Shown: positions 24,140 to 32,656 of the stretch, piece after piece
How the letters are laid out: every line of letters begins with the position of its first letter
Numbering within the stretch: position 1 is the first letter of the stretch
NCBI GenBank assembly: GCA_902798015.1
Contig: CADBVL010000007.1
Location: 1 to 36,976 of the forward strand
Source: an uncultured Bacteroidales bacterium
GTDB taxonomy: Bacteria; Bacteroidota; Bacteroidia; Bacteroidales; Paludibacteraceae
DNA: 36,976 bases
Reading direction: 5' to 3'
Made by a program: the position numbers and the translations under genes
Notes under the pieces: generated by a model
The model's database searches: none
Told to the model about the DNA's origin: nothing
The model's input: only the letters and a program-made list of their open reading frames with translations

Positions 24140-26086
24140 ATGGAATATCAATATATCAATAAAATCGATTCACCGGCGGATTTGAAGCAGTTGAAGATAG
24201 AGGAATTGCCTGCCGTGTGTGCAGAGTTGAGGCAGTTCATCATCGAGGCGTTGAGTAAGAACCCCGGCCATTTGGCATCATCTTTGGGTGCTATCGAACT
24301 GACGGTAGCCTTACATTATGTCTTCGATACGCCCAACGACAAGTTAGTATGGGACGTAGGTCATCAGGCCTACGCACACAAGATCCTTACCGGTCGTCGT
24401 GACCGCTTTCATACCAACCGGCAATTCAAAGGTCTATCGCCCTTCACGAACCCCGCGGAGAGCGAATACGATGCGTTTATCGCGGGACATGCCTCCAATT
24501 CCATCTCTGCCGCTCTTGGCATAGATGTAGCCAATGAAAAATTAAAAATTAAAAATGAAGAATTAACTCGCAACGTTGTTGCGATTATTGGTGACGGTGC
24601 TATGACGGGCGGGTTGGCTTTTGAGGGGCTGAACAACACCTCAATGGACAAGAATAACCTGCTCATTGTGCTGAATGACAACCACATGGCCATTGATCCG
24701 CTGAAAGGCGGTTTCACCCAATACCTCGTGGACTTGACGACGAGTGCGACCTACAACAAATGGCGTTGGCGTTTCTACCAGTTAGCCGTGAAGTTACACC
24801 TGATGAACGACGAGAAGCGCAAGCGTATCCTACGTCGCAACAACAACTGGAAAGCGGCACTGAGCAAACAGAAGAGTAATATCTTTACGGGTCTGAACAT
24901 TCGTTATTTCGGTCCTACGGACGGTCATGACGTAGAGGGTTTGGTTCGCATCCTGAGTGAGATTAAGAACCACAGGGGGCCCAAGGTGCTGCACATCATC
25001 ACGAAGAAAGGCAAAGGTTATGCGCCCGCAGAAAACGACCAGACTGTTTGGCACGCACCCGGAGAGTTTAATGTCACTACCGGCGAGCGCCGTAGTGACG
25101 AATTAAAAATTCAAAATTACGAATTAACTACCCCGCCGCTATGGCAGGAGGTGTTCGGTGAAACTTTGTTGGAGTTAGCCAAAAAGAACGATAAGATTGT
25201 GGGTATCACGCCCGCCATGCCGTCGGGTTGCTCGATGAGTATCATGCAGAAAGAGTTGCCGGACCGTGTGTATGATGTCGGCATTGCCGAAGGGCACGCT
25301 GTGACATTCAGTGCGGGTTTGGCGAGAGCAGGCATGCTGCCTTATTGCAACATCTACTCCACCTTCTTGCAGCGCGCGTACGACAACATCGTACATGACG
25401 TGGCGTTGCAGAACCTGCACGTTGTACTATGTATCGACCGCGCAGGCATCGTGGGCAATGATGGTGCCACCCACCACGGACTGCTCGACCTTGCATACCT
25501 TCGTCCTATACCAAACATGCAAATATGCGCTCCGCGCACAGGCGAGGAACTGAAAGCAATGATGCAGTTGGCGGAGAGGCTTGAAGGACCGGTGGCGATC
25601 AGGTATCCACGCGGCAGGACGCCTATTAATGATGAAATGAGCGCGGCAAAGCCGCTCAATGATGGAATGATGAAATTAGGCAAGGGCGTGAAGTTGCGGG
25701 ACGGAGAGGATATTGCGGTATTGACTATCGGTGCTATCGGCAATCCGATGGGCGAAGCTATTGAAGAATTAAAAATTCAAAATTCAAAATTCGAAATTGC
25801 GCATTACGATATGCGGTGGCTCAAACCTCTGGATGACGAGATATTACATGAGGTAGGTAAGCGATTCAAGACTATTGTCACCGCGGAAGACGGCATGATT
25901 GCCGGCGGTCTCGGCAGCGCGGTAATGGAATGGATGTCCGACCATGGGTACACCCCGCGCGTGATCCGTCTTGGTGTACGCGACCAGTTTGTAGAACACG
26001 GCTCTACCAAAGAGCTTTATCATATGCTTAAATTAGACAAGGAGGGTTTATTATGCGAATTGTTATCGCTGGCGCAGGCGAAGTAG
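24140..26086 (+). CDS. dxs: 1-deoxy-D-xylulose-5-phosphate synthase
   Basis: 648 residues. Condenses pyruvate and glyceraldehyde 3-phosphate, first step of the MEP isoprenoid pathway; TPP-dependent. Motifs: HLASSLGAIELTVAL, VWDVGHQAYAHKILTGR, TPP/Mg site IGDGAMTGGLAFEGLNN with VLNDN, GPTDGHDVEGL, EGHAVTFSAGLARAG, and ATHHGLLDLAYLRPIPN. Three 7-bp-period arrays encode residues near 133-142 (EKLKIKNEEL), 321-330 (ELKIQNYEL) and 542-553 (EELKIQNSKFEI). A palindromic element encodes about 500-507 (EMSAAKPL) where relatives have a shorter loop. All insertions are outside catalytic motifs. The last 34 bp overlap trkA in another frame. Confidence 0.96.
   Translation: MEYQYINKIDSPADLKQLKIEELPAVCAELRQFIIEALSKNPGHLASSLGAIELTVALHYVFDTPNDKLVWDVGHQAYAHKILTGRRDRFHTNRQFKGLSPFTNPAESEYDAFIAGHASNSISAALGIDVANEKLKIKNEELTRNVVAIIGDGAMTGGLAFEGLNNTSMDKNNLLIVLNDNHMAIDPLKGGFTQYLVDLTTSATYNKWRWRFYQLAVKLHLMNDEKRKRILRRNNNWKAALSKQKSNIFTGLNIRYFGPTDGHDVEGLVRILSEIKNHRGPKVLHIITKKGKGYAPAENDQTVWHAPGEFNVTTGERRSDELKIQNYELTTPPLWQEVFGETLLELAKKNDKIVGITPAMPSGCSMSIMQKELPDRVYDVGIAEGHAVTFSAGLARAGMLPYCNIYSTFLQRAYDNIVHDVALQNLHVVLCIDRAGIVGNDGATHHGLLDLAYLRPIPNMQICAPRTGEELKAMMQLAERLEGPVAIRYPRGRTPINDEMSAAKPLNDGMMKLGKGVKLRDGEDIAVLTIGAIGNPMGEAIEELKIQNSKFEIAHYDMRWLKPLDDEILHEVGKRFKTIVTAEDGMIAGGLGSAVMEWMSDHGYTPRVIRLGVRDQFVEHGSTKELYHMLKLDKEGLLCELLSLAQAK
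24537..24564. repeat. 7-bp-period array in dxs, first
   Basis: Two AAAAATT units, then AAAAATG and AAGAATT; in frame just before the TPP-binding IGDGAMTGG strand, where relatives are about four residues shorter. Confidence 0.82.
25100..25127. repeat. 7-bp-period array in dxs, second
   Basis: GAATTAA, AAATTCA, AAATTAC, GAATTAA. In the linker between the first and second domains, encoding ELKIQNYEL. Confidence 0.78.
25638..25658. repeat. Palindromic element in dxs
   Basis: TGAG-(CG)-CGGC-AAA-GCCG-CTCA, an 8-bp stem with a 2-nt bulge, flanked by near-direct repeats AATGATGAAATGA / AATGATGGAATGATG. Encodes EMSAAKPL inside a loop longer than in relatives. Confidence 0.7.
25764..25798. repeat. 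7-bp-period array in dxs, third
   Basis: Five units: AAGAATT, AAAAATT, CAAAATT twice, CGAAATT. In frame, encoding EELKIQNSKFEI before the conserved AHYDMRWLKPLD. Confidence 0.85.
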
Positions 26087-27387
26087 GAACACACTTAGCC
26101 AAGCTGTTGAGTCGCGAAGATATGGAAATCAGTCTGCTCGACGAGAGTCAGGAGCGGTTAGGCGACCTGAGTGCCAACTACGATATGCTCACCAAAGTGG
26201 GTAATCCCACTTCTATCCATGACCAACGGGAGATTGGCGTCAAAGACTGCGACCTATTCATCTCCGTCACTCCTCATGAGACGGAGAACATGACAGCATG
26301 TCTGATAGCCAACAGTCTGGGTGCCAAACGCACCCTGGCGCGAATCGATAACTACGAGTACCTGTTGCCGGAGAACAAGAAATTCTTCGAGAACATGGGT
26401 TTGAACCACCTCATCTATCCTGAGGTGCTGGCGGCCAATGAGATCGAGTCAAGTCTTCGCACGAACTGGATGCGTTACCATCTACAACTCTGTCAGGGCG
26501 CATTGGAACTATGCATCGTCAAGGTTCGTGCGGGCGCATCGATTATCGGGCAGGAATTTTCCTCCGGCGCATACAACCACGGCAAATACCGCATCGTAGC
26601 CATCAAGCGCGAACAGGAGACCATTATCCCGCGCGGACAGGATAAGGTCATGGAAAACGATATGGTTTTCTGTGTTTGTCCGAAAGAGAACATGGAATTT
26701 ATGCGCGAAGAACTCGGTAAGTCCAAACGCGAGATCAAGAATGTTATCTTCTTCGGCGGCGACCGCATCACCCGCAAGGCGGCAACGGAGCTGACGGATG
26801 AGATGAACATCAAGATCATCGAGAAAGATCGCGAGTTATGCAATCTTCTGAGCGAGAAAGTGCCGAATGCGCTGATTATCAATGCGGACGGTTCGGACAT
26901 GGATATCCTCAAAGAGGAGGGTATCCAGGATGCGGACGCTTTCGTAGCCGTGACAGACAGTAGCGAAGCGAATATCTTTGCCTGTCTGGCCGCCAAACGT
27001 TTCGGTGTACGCAAGACCATCGCTGAGGTGGAGAATCTCGATTACATCCCCATGGCCGAAGGTCTGGATATCGGCACGGTGCTCAACAAGAAGACCATCG
27101 CCGCGAGTTATATCTACCAAATGCTTCTCGATGCGAGTGTACGCGGCGTGCATAACCTAACGAGCGCAGACGCAGAGATTGTGGAGTTCTATGCCAAAGA
27201 AGGCAGTACTATCACCCGTCATCAGGTAAAACATCTTCACTTACCGGAAGAGGCTAATATCGGTGGTATCGTGCGTGCCGGTGAGGGTATCCTCGTGAAC
27301 GGCGACACCGAAGTGATTGCCGGAGACCTAGTAGTGGTCTTCTGCAAGAGCCATGTAATACGAACCTTAGAGCGTTTCTTCAAATGA
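26053..27387 (+). CDS. trkA: Trk system potassium uptake protein TrkA
   Basis: 444 residues. Two RCK units: the first NAD-binding site IVIAGAGEVGTHLAKLL (3-19) with an acidic strand end (SLLDES), the second at VIFFGGDRITRKAATEL near 232-250 and NADGSDMDILKEEGI, each followed by a TrkA-C domain. Peripheral membrane gating ring that binds nucleotide and controls TrkH. The start lies 34 bp inside dxs, giving the canonical MRIVIAGAGEVG N-terminus. It overlaps trkH by 4 bp (ATGA), consistent with fixed stoichiometry. Confidence 0.95.
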   Translation: MRIVIAGAGEVGTHLAKLLSREDMEISLLDESQERLGDLSANYDMLTKVGNPTSIHDQREIGVKDCDLFISVTPHETENMTACLIANSLGAKRTLARIDNYEYLLPENKKFFENMGLNHLIYPEVLAANEIESSLRTNWMRYHLQLCQGALELCIVKVRAGASIIGQEFSSGAYNHGKYRIVAIKREQETIIPRGQDKVMENDMVFCVCPKENMEFMREELGKSKREIKNVIFFGGDRITRKAATELTDEMNIKIIEKDRELCNLLSEKVPNALIINADGSDMDILKEEGIQDADAFVAVTDSSEANIFACLAAKRFGVRKTIAEVENLDYIPMAEGLDIGTVLNKKTIAASYIYQMLLDASVRGVHNLTSADAEIVEFYAKEGSTITRHQVKHLHLPEEANIGGIVRAGEGILVNGDTEVIAGDLVVVFCKSHVIRTLERFFK

Positions 27388-28835
27388 CACGAACCTTCAA
27401 CTGGCGGCTGGTCTTCAAGACCATGGGAATACTGACGACGCTTGAAGCCATCTTCATGCTCATTCCGACTTTCGCGGCGTGGTGGTACCACGAGGCGGAC
27501 TTGGGCGCATGGGTAGTGTCTTCTGCCATCACATGGGTGAGTAGCTGGTGGATGCTCCTTGCCGGCCGCAGCGCGGAGAAACGCGTCGGCGAACGCGAAG
27601 GATACGTCATCGTGGCGACAGTATGGATCGTCTATTCGTTCTTCGGCCTGCTGCCTTACTGGTTGAGCGGCGCATTACCGCATATCACCGATGCATGGTA
27701 CGAGACGATGGCGGGTTTCACCACCACCGGTTCTACGGTCTTCACCGATGTCACTGCGCAGTCGCACTCCATCCTCCTTTGGCGCGCGCTCACGCAATGG
27801 ATCGGCGGTATGGGCATCATCGTGCTCAGTGTCGCGATATTACCTATGTTCGGCTTGGGAGGCATGCAGCTCTATAGCGCCGAAGTGACGGGTGTGAGTT
27901 ACGAGAAACTCAGTCCGCGCATCGCCGACACCGCCAAACACATGTGGCTAACCTATATTTTACTCACAGTGGCGGAAGGCGTGCTGCTTTGGCTGTGCGG
28001 CATGGGCGGCTTTGACGCCGTATGCCACGCCATGGCTACCATCTCTACCGGAGGCTTCGCCACGCATAACGACAGCATGATTTCCTACAGCCCTGCTATC
28101 CAATGGATCATCATGGTTTTCATGTTGCTGTCGGGTATTAACTTCACGCAACTCATATACGCTTTCCGCGGCAAGCCGCAGCGTCTTTTCCATGACGAAG
28201 AGACGCGCTGGTATGTAAGTGCCTGCATGGTGATGGGACTGGTGCTGACGGTCGGTCTGCTGATTTTTACGCGCGGCTATCTGTCCAGTATCCGTCTGGG
28301 CTTCTTCACGGCTATTTCTACTATCACCAGTACCGGCTTCGTGGCTGCGGATTATATGATCTGGCCGCCGATCCTTTGGATGATCGTATTCTTCCTGATG
28401 TTCAGCGGCGGTGCATCGGGTTCAACGGCCGGAGGAATGAAATGGGTACGACTGGCTATCTTCGCCAAGTCCGCTTTAGCGGAAATCAAACGCCGTATTC
28501 ACCCCAACGCGGTCATTCCTGTCCGTTTCAACGACCACACGCTACGCGAGCAGACTACCAGTAACGTCATGGCGTTTATGTTCTTCTACGTAGCGATCAT
28601 CGTGCTGGCATCCATCTGTTTCTGCGGTTGCGGCATCGGCTTCGACGAGTCGATAGGCGTCGCGGTGTCGATGATCGGCAACGTGGGTGTGTCCATCGGA
28701 CAATGGGGTTCGAGCGGTTGCTACGCCGCCTTCCCTGCCACTGCCAAATGGGTAGCAACATTCGTCATGCTCATCGGGCGTCTCGAGATATTCACAGTAC
28801 TGCTGCTCTTCAGTAGGGCACTGTGGAAGAAATAA
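27384..28835 (+). CDS. trkH: Trk system potassium channel TrkH
   Basis: 483 residues, inner-membrane K+ translocating subunit made of four M1-P-M2 repeats. The four selectivity loops are visible: TTTGSTVFTD, STGGFATHND, TSTGFVAAD and GNVGVSIGQWG, each with the key glycine. RIHPNAVIPVRFN lies before the fourth repeat. Directly coupled to trkA. Length is normal for the family. Confidence 0.95.
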   Translation: MTRTFNWRLVFKTMGILTTLEAIFMLIPTFAAWWYHEADLGAWVVSSAITWVSSWWMLLAGRSAEKRVGEREGYVIVATVWIVYSFFGLLPYWLSGALPHITDAWYETMAGFTTTGSTVFTDVTAQSHSILLWRALTQWIGGMGIIVLSVAILPMFGLGGMQLYSAEVTGVSYEKLSPRIADTAKHMWLTYILLTVAEGVLLWLCGMGGFDAVCHAMATISTGGFATHNDSMISYSPAIQWIIMVFMLLSGINFTQLIYAFRGKPQRLFHDEETRWYVSACMVMGLVLTVGLLIFTRGYLSSIRLGFFTAISTITSTGFVAADYMIWPPILWMIVFFLMFSGGASGSTAGGMKWVRLAIFAKSALAEIKRRIHPNAVIPVRFNDHTLREQTTSNVMAFMFFYVAIIVLASICFCGCGIGFDESIGVAVSMIGNVGVSIGQWGSSGCYAAFPATAKWVATFVMLIGRLEIFTVLLLFSRALWKK

Positions 28836-28841
28836 AAATCC

Positions 28842-30140
28842 ATGAAACCGCATCAAGTTCTGATCTTCATCGCCTGCGTAATGGCTTGTCTGGGTGTACT
28901 GTGTATCGTGCTCCCGGATCGTGTCTCGTGGGGAGAACAGGAACTGAGATGGCCAAGTCTGGCGGAAGTCTTCGGAAAGCCCGATAGCGACGATCTGTCG
29001 ACTGACACGCTGGCTATCCCGGAGGAGTTTCCCGTTGCTCCGGACAGTCTCTTGGCGGACACCACTCCTTCTGCACCCCAACCCGTCATCCCGCATGTCG
29101 CGGTAGACTCCACGACGGACAGCCGGGTCTTCCTCTCTTCTTTCTATGCCGCGCTCGATCAGAGTGCCGAACGCACCGTTCGTGTACTGCATTACGGTGA
29201 CAGTCAGATAGAGGAGGACCGCATGACGCAGCAGATACGCGAAGCACTACAAGCTCGTTATGGTGGAGCGGGTGTAGGGTTGATGCCTCTCGTGCAGACT
29301 ATCCCTTCGCTCACTGTTAAACAGCAACTACGAATGGGCGGGCGTTTCATCACGCCGGCACAAGGGCCGCGCCGTTATTTCGTTTACGGATTCAAACGCG
29401 ACCAACGGGATGACGGACTATACGGTCCCTTAGGACAGATGGCGGTTATGAACGACAGTCTGGTGAAGGGCAGCGAAGCTCTCACGGCAATCTGTACGCC
29501 GCAGGCCAAGGAGCCGCGTTATTCGCGATGGAAGATCTTTGCCGACACCGCCGTTCATTATATGCTCAGTGGCGACACCGTACAACTGAGCGGTCGCGGG
29601 GATGTCTATGCGCTCTCCCAAGAAAGCGCCACAGGTGTCATCGTGGATAACATCCCTATGCGCGGATGTCTCGGACTTGTGTTCACGAAGATGGACCGCA
29701 ATCAGTTAAGCTCATTCTACCAGCGCGAGAACGTGCGACTCATCATCATGCAGTTCGGCGGCAACGCTATCCCGTCGAACAAGAACCCTGGTACTATCTC
29801 CGCGATTGTCAAAGGACTGCGCGAACAAGTGCAGTATCTCCGTGAATGCGCTCCGGAGGCGTCGATACTCTTTATCGGTCCCAGCGACATGCTTACACAG
29901 ACAGACGGAGAATGGACGACCTATCCGATGGTGCCGTACATGGATAAGTTGCTCAGGAAGATGGCGGTGGATGAGCACATCGCCTATTTCAGTCTCTACC
30001 GATGGATGGGCGGCAGTGGATCGATGATGAAATGGCAAGAGGTGGGACTGGCAGGATCGGACGGTGTACATTTTACCCGTGCCGGTGCTCGTAAAGCAGG
30101 CAAAGCTGTCGCTGAATGGATATTGGAAGGTGAAAGGTGA
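28842..30140 (+). CDS. Membrane-anchored SGNH/GDSL hydrolase-like protein
   Basis: 432 residues. An N-terminal hydrophobic segment (VLIFIACVMACLGVLCIVLP) acts as anchor or signal; the domain lies in the periplasm. SGNH blocks: RVLHYGDSQIEEDRM (nucleophile Ser in GDSQ), GGNAIPSNKNPG (Gly/Asn block), and SDGVHFTRAGARKAG (Asp-x-x-His). Followed by an MBOAT gene with a GTGA overlap. By analogy with paired MBOAT plus SGNH systems such as alginate or peptidoglycan O-acetylation, it probably transfers acetyl groups to, or removes them from, a surface polysaccharide. The target is unknown. The last codons lie in a heptad duplicate (AAGGTGA twice) that also forms the next start codon. Confidence 0.85.
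   Translation: MKPHQVLIFIACVMACLGVLCIVLPDRVSWGEQELRWPSLAEVFGKPDSDDLSTDTLAIPEEFPVAPDSLLADTTPSAPQPVIPHVAVDSTTDSRVFLSSFYAALDQSAERTVRVLHYGDSQIEEDRMTQQIREALQARYGGAGVGLMPLVQTIPSLTVKQQLRMGGRFITPAQGPRRYFVYGFKRDQRDDGLYGPLGQMAVMNDSLVKGSEALTAICTPQAKEPRYSRWKIFADTAVHYMLSGDTVQLSGRGDVYALSQESATGVIVDNIPMRGCLGLVFTKMDRNQLSSFYQRENVRLIIMQFGGNAIPSNKNPGTISAIVKGLREQVQYLRECAPEASILFIGPSDMLTQTDGEWTTYPMVPYMDKLLRKMAVDEHIAYFSLYRWMGGSGSMMKWQEVGLAGSDGVHFTRAGARKAGKAVAEWILEGER
30127..30140. repeat. 7-bp duplicate at the SGNH/MBOAT junction
   Basis: AAGGTGA twice. It contains both the TGA stop of the SGNH gene and the GTG start of the MBOAT gene. Its reverse complement is the unit of the coaE array at 32336. Confidence 0.65.
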
Positions 30141-32023
30141 ACTTCTTGCATAACATATTAGGATTTGACGCGGAAAGTCCGTTACTCTTTACCCAGTTCT
30201 ATTTCTGGGCGTTCTTCGCGCTGGTCTATGCGCTGTTTGCACTGATAATGAGTATCAAGCCGTCCGCAGTCAGCAATCAGAGATTGCATCTCCGTAATGT
30301 ATATCTACTATTCGTCAGTTGGTTCTTTTACTATAAGACGAGTGGATTGTTTCTCTTAATCCTTGCCTTTATCACCCTCTCGGAATGGCTCATTGCCGCG
30401 CAGGCGTATAAGTCCAAAAAGAAATTCTGGCTGTGTCTGTCTGTAGCAATTGATTTAGGTTTGTTGGCTTATTTCAAGTACGCCTATTTCTTCACGAACA
30501 TGATCAACGACCTGTTCGGCACGGGTTTCCGGGTATTTGACATCTTCGCGTATATAGGGAATGGTTTTTCCGAGGCAGGCCGGTTCAGCGTAGACACGAT
30601 CGTGCTACCTGTAGGTATCTCGTTCTATATCTTCCAGGTCATCTCATACACGGCCGATGTGTTCCGTGGACGGATACAACCCGTGAAGAACATCCTGGAC
30701 TTCGGATTCTATGTATCGTTCTTCCCGCAACTCGTAGCAGGGCCTATCGTTCGCGCAGAAGAGTTCGTACCGCAGTTATACAAACCTTTCCGACTCAGCC
30801 GTAGAGTCTTCGGCATTGCTGTTTTCTGGATTCTCAACGGTTTGGCGAAGAAGATCATCATGTCGGATTACTTGGCGGTGAACCTCATCGACCGCGTGTT
30901 CGACAACCCGTTGTTGTTCTCGGGCTTCGAAAACCTCTTTGCGCTCTTTGCTTACTCGCTGCAGGTCTATGCGGATTTCTCCGGTTACACGGATATAGCC
31001 ATCGGCGTAGCGATGCTCATGGGCTTCTATCTGCCGATGAACTTCAACTCGCCGTATAAGTCGCAAAGCCCTCAGGAGTTCTGGCGGCGATGGCATATGT
31101 CTTTAGGCAGGTGGCTCAAGACTTACCTGTATATCCCGTTAGGCGGAAACAGGAAGATCGGTTTCGGTACCTATTTCTGGTGGACCCTCATCGCCCTCGT
31201 GTCCGCCGCCCTCACAGGTTGGTGGTGGATACTGGTGCCTTTCGGCGTTTTCATTGTCGGCGTGGCGATTTGGAATAAAATACAGATCAGCCGTCAGTCA
31301 TCCGTCATCAGCCATCAGCGCAAGTTGCTTTACGCCAACCTCAACTCGTTCATCACGCAGGTACTCGGCGGTTTATGGCACGGCGCGAGTTGGAACTTCA
31401 TCATTTGGGGAGGTATCAACGGCATTGGAATGATTGTGGAGAAAATCTGGCGTGAGATGAATTGGCACGTCCGTTTTACGACCATGACGCTTCTCACGGG
31501 CGGTCTTTGTATCGCGGACTATCTAACGAACCTTCCTGCATGGCGACTCTTCGCAGTGTGGGCGGCTATTATCTGGGTGGTCACTGCCGTAAGATACATC
31601 TATTTCCTATGCGAAGGGGCGGAGACGAAGTTCACGAAGGCATTAGGTACAGCCTGGGCTGTGTTGCAGACCTTTACGTTCATCACATTCACGCGTCTGT
31701 TCTTCCGTTCGAGCAGTAACCTCGATCCTGCAACTGCCAACGAGGTCGCTTGGGAGACGGCAAAGAATATGGTGAACCAGATCGGCGGGGCGTGGACCAA
31801 TGCCGTCATTGTTCCTTTCCTATGGGAATACCGCTGGGTAGTAGCGATGTTTGTCGCCGGAATGGTCATTCACTGGTTGCCCACCAACTGGAAACGCCGC
31901 TACCGATTGGCGTTCTCCGCCATGCCTTTATGGCTGATGGTGCTCGTTGTGTGCATTGCCATCATCATCATCTACCAGTTTGTCTCCGCCGAGATGCAAC
32001 CTTTTATTTATTTCCAATTCTAA
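30137..32023 (+). CDS. MBOAT family O-acyltransferase
   Basis: 628 residues, GTG start overlapping the previous stop by 4 bp. Multi-pass inner-membrane protein with family landmarks VLPVGISFYIFQVISYTADV, FFPQLVAGPIVRAEEFVPQL, RRWHMSLGRWLKTYLYIPLGG and the catalytic His in LGGLWHGASWNFIIWGGING. It moves acyl groups across the membrane to a periplasmic partner, here most likely the SGNH protein. The position between YIPLGGNRKIGFGTYF and LGGLWHGASW is lengthened by a 7-bp-period array (about residues 385-396) in a predicted loop. A weaker array encodes PSAVSNQR near residues 42-49. Confidence 0.92.
   Translation: MNFLHNILGFDAESPLLFTQFYFWAFFALVYALFALIMSIKPSAVSNQRLHLRNVYLLFVSWFFYYKTSGLFLLILAFITLSEWLIAAQAYKSKKKFWLCLSVAIDLGLLAYFKYAYFFTNMINDLFGTGFRVFDIFAYIGNGFSEAGRFSVDTIVLPVGISFYIFQVISYTADVFRGRIQPVKNILDFGFYVSFFPQLVAGPIVRAEEFVPQLYKPFRLSRRVFGIAVFWILNGLAKKIIMSDYLAVNLIDRVFDNPLLFSGFENLFALFAYSLQVYADFSGYTDIAIGVAMLMGFYLPMNFNSPYKSQSPQEFWRRWHMSLGRWLKTYLYIPLGGNRKIGFGTYFWWTLIALVSAALTGWWWILVPFGVFIVGVAIWNKIQISRQSSVISHQRKLLYANLNSFITQVLGGLWHGASWNFIIWGGINGIGMIVEKIWREMNWHVRFTTMTLLTGGLCIADYLTNLPAWRLFAVWAAIIWVVTAVRYIYFLCEGAETKFTKALGTAWAVLQTFTFITFTRLFFRSSSNLDPATANEVAWETAKNMVNQIGGAWTNAVIVPFLWEYRWVVAMFVAGMVIHWLPTNWKRRYRLAFSAMPLWLMVLVVCIAIIIIYQFVSAEMQPFIYFQF
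30260..30280. repeat. Short 7-bp-period array in the MBOAT gene
   Basis: CCGTCCG, CAGTCAG, CAATCAG; encodes PSAVSNQ in the loop after the first membrane helix. Degenerate, so moderate confidence. Confidence 0.5.
31288..31322. repeat. 7-bp-period array in the MBOAT gene
   Basis: CAGCCGT, CAGTCAT, CCGTCAT, CAGCCAT, CAGCGCA. In frame, encoding SRQSSVISHQRK in a loop before the catalytic-His segment; same unit family as 14009. Confidence 0.8.
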
Positions 32024-32050
32024 CCGTTTTAGAACCGGAGTAAGTTATCT

Positions 32051-32656
32051 ATGCAGCGCGTCATTGGTCTCACAGGAGGAATAGGAAGCGGTAAGAGTTT
32101 CATCGCCGCGGCACTCGCACAGCGCGGGTTCTCTATCTATGACTGCGATCGGGAAGCCAAACGCATCATCGCGCAGAATAAAAAGGTACAGAAAGCAATC
32201 ATCAAACTCTTAGGCAAAGAGGCGTTTATAGACGGTAAGTATAACACCGCATATGTTGCACAGCGCGTCTTTGCAGAGCCGCAGCTATTGAAGGCGTTGA
32301 ATACGATTGTGCATCCTGCGGTCAAAGCGGATATCCTTTCACCTTTCACCTCTCACCTTTCACCTTTATTCGTCGAGTCGGCGATATTATTCGAGTCGGG
32401 ACTTGACGAACTCTGCGACAAGATTGTTGTGGTGACTGCGCCGGAAGAGACCCGCATAGCGCGCACTATCGCGCGGGACTATCATAACGAGGCGACCCCT
32501 GAAAATATAAATAAGGTACGTGCACGCATACGCGCGCAAAAAGAAATCCCTGCGAGCACCGAAGTACCGCAGGGAAAGATTCTTACCATCGTCAATGACG
32601 ACACATCAGTATTGAGCAGCATCATAGACCGCATCAGCGGCTTCGCTGCCGACTAA
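32051..32656 (+). CDS. coaE: Dephospho-CoA kinase
   Basis: 201 residues. Last step of coenzyme A synthesis: ATP-dependent 3'-phosphorylation of dephospho-CoA. P-loop GLTGGIGSGKS (6-16), YDCDREAKRI near 32-41, and a lid region with TRIARTIARDY. A 7-bp-period array encodes LSPFTSHLSP near residues 96-105. The final 51 bp overlap the DJ-1 gene tail to tail on the opposite strand; both proteins keep plausible C-termini. It starts 27 bp after the MBOAT gene. Confidence 0.95.
   Translation: MQRVIGLTGGIGSGKSFIAAALAQRGFSIYDCDREAKRIIAQNKKVQKAIIKLLGKEAFIDGKYNTAYVAQRVFAEPQLLKALNTIVHPAVKADILSPFTSHLSPLFVESAILFESGLDELCDKIVVVTAPEETRIARTIARDYHNEATPENINKVRARIRAQKEIPASTEVPQGKILTIVNDDTSVLSSIIDRISGFAAD
32336..32363. 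repeat. 7-bp-period array in coaE
   Basis: CTTTCAC twice, CTCTCAC, CTTTCAC, then a decayed CTTTATT. In frame, encoding SPFTSHLSP where CoaE homologues have a short loop. Confidence 0.85.
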
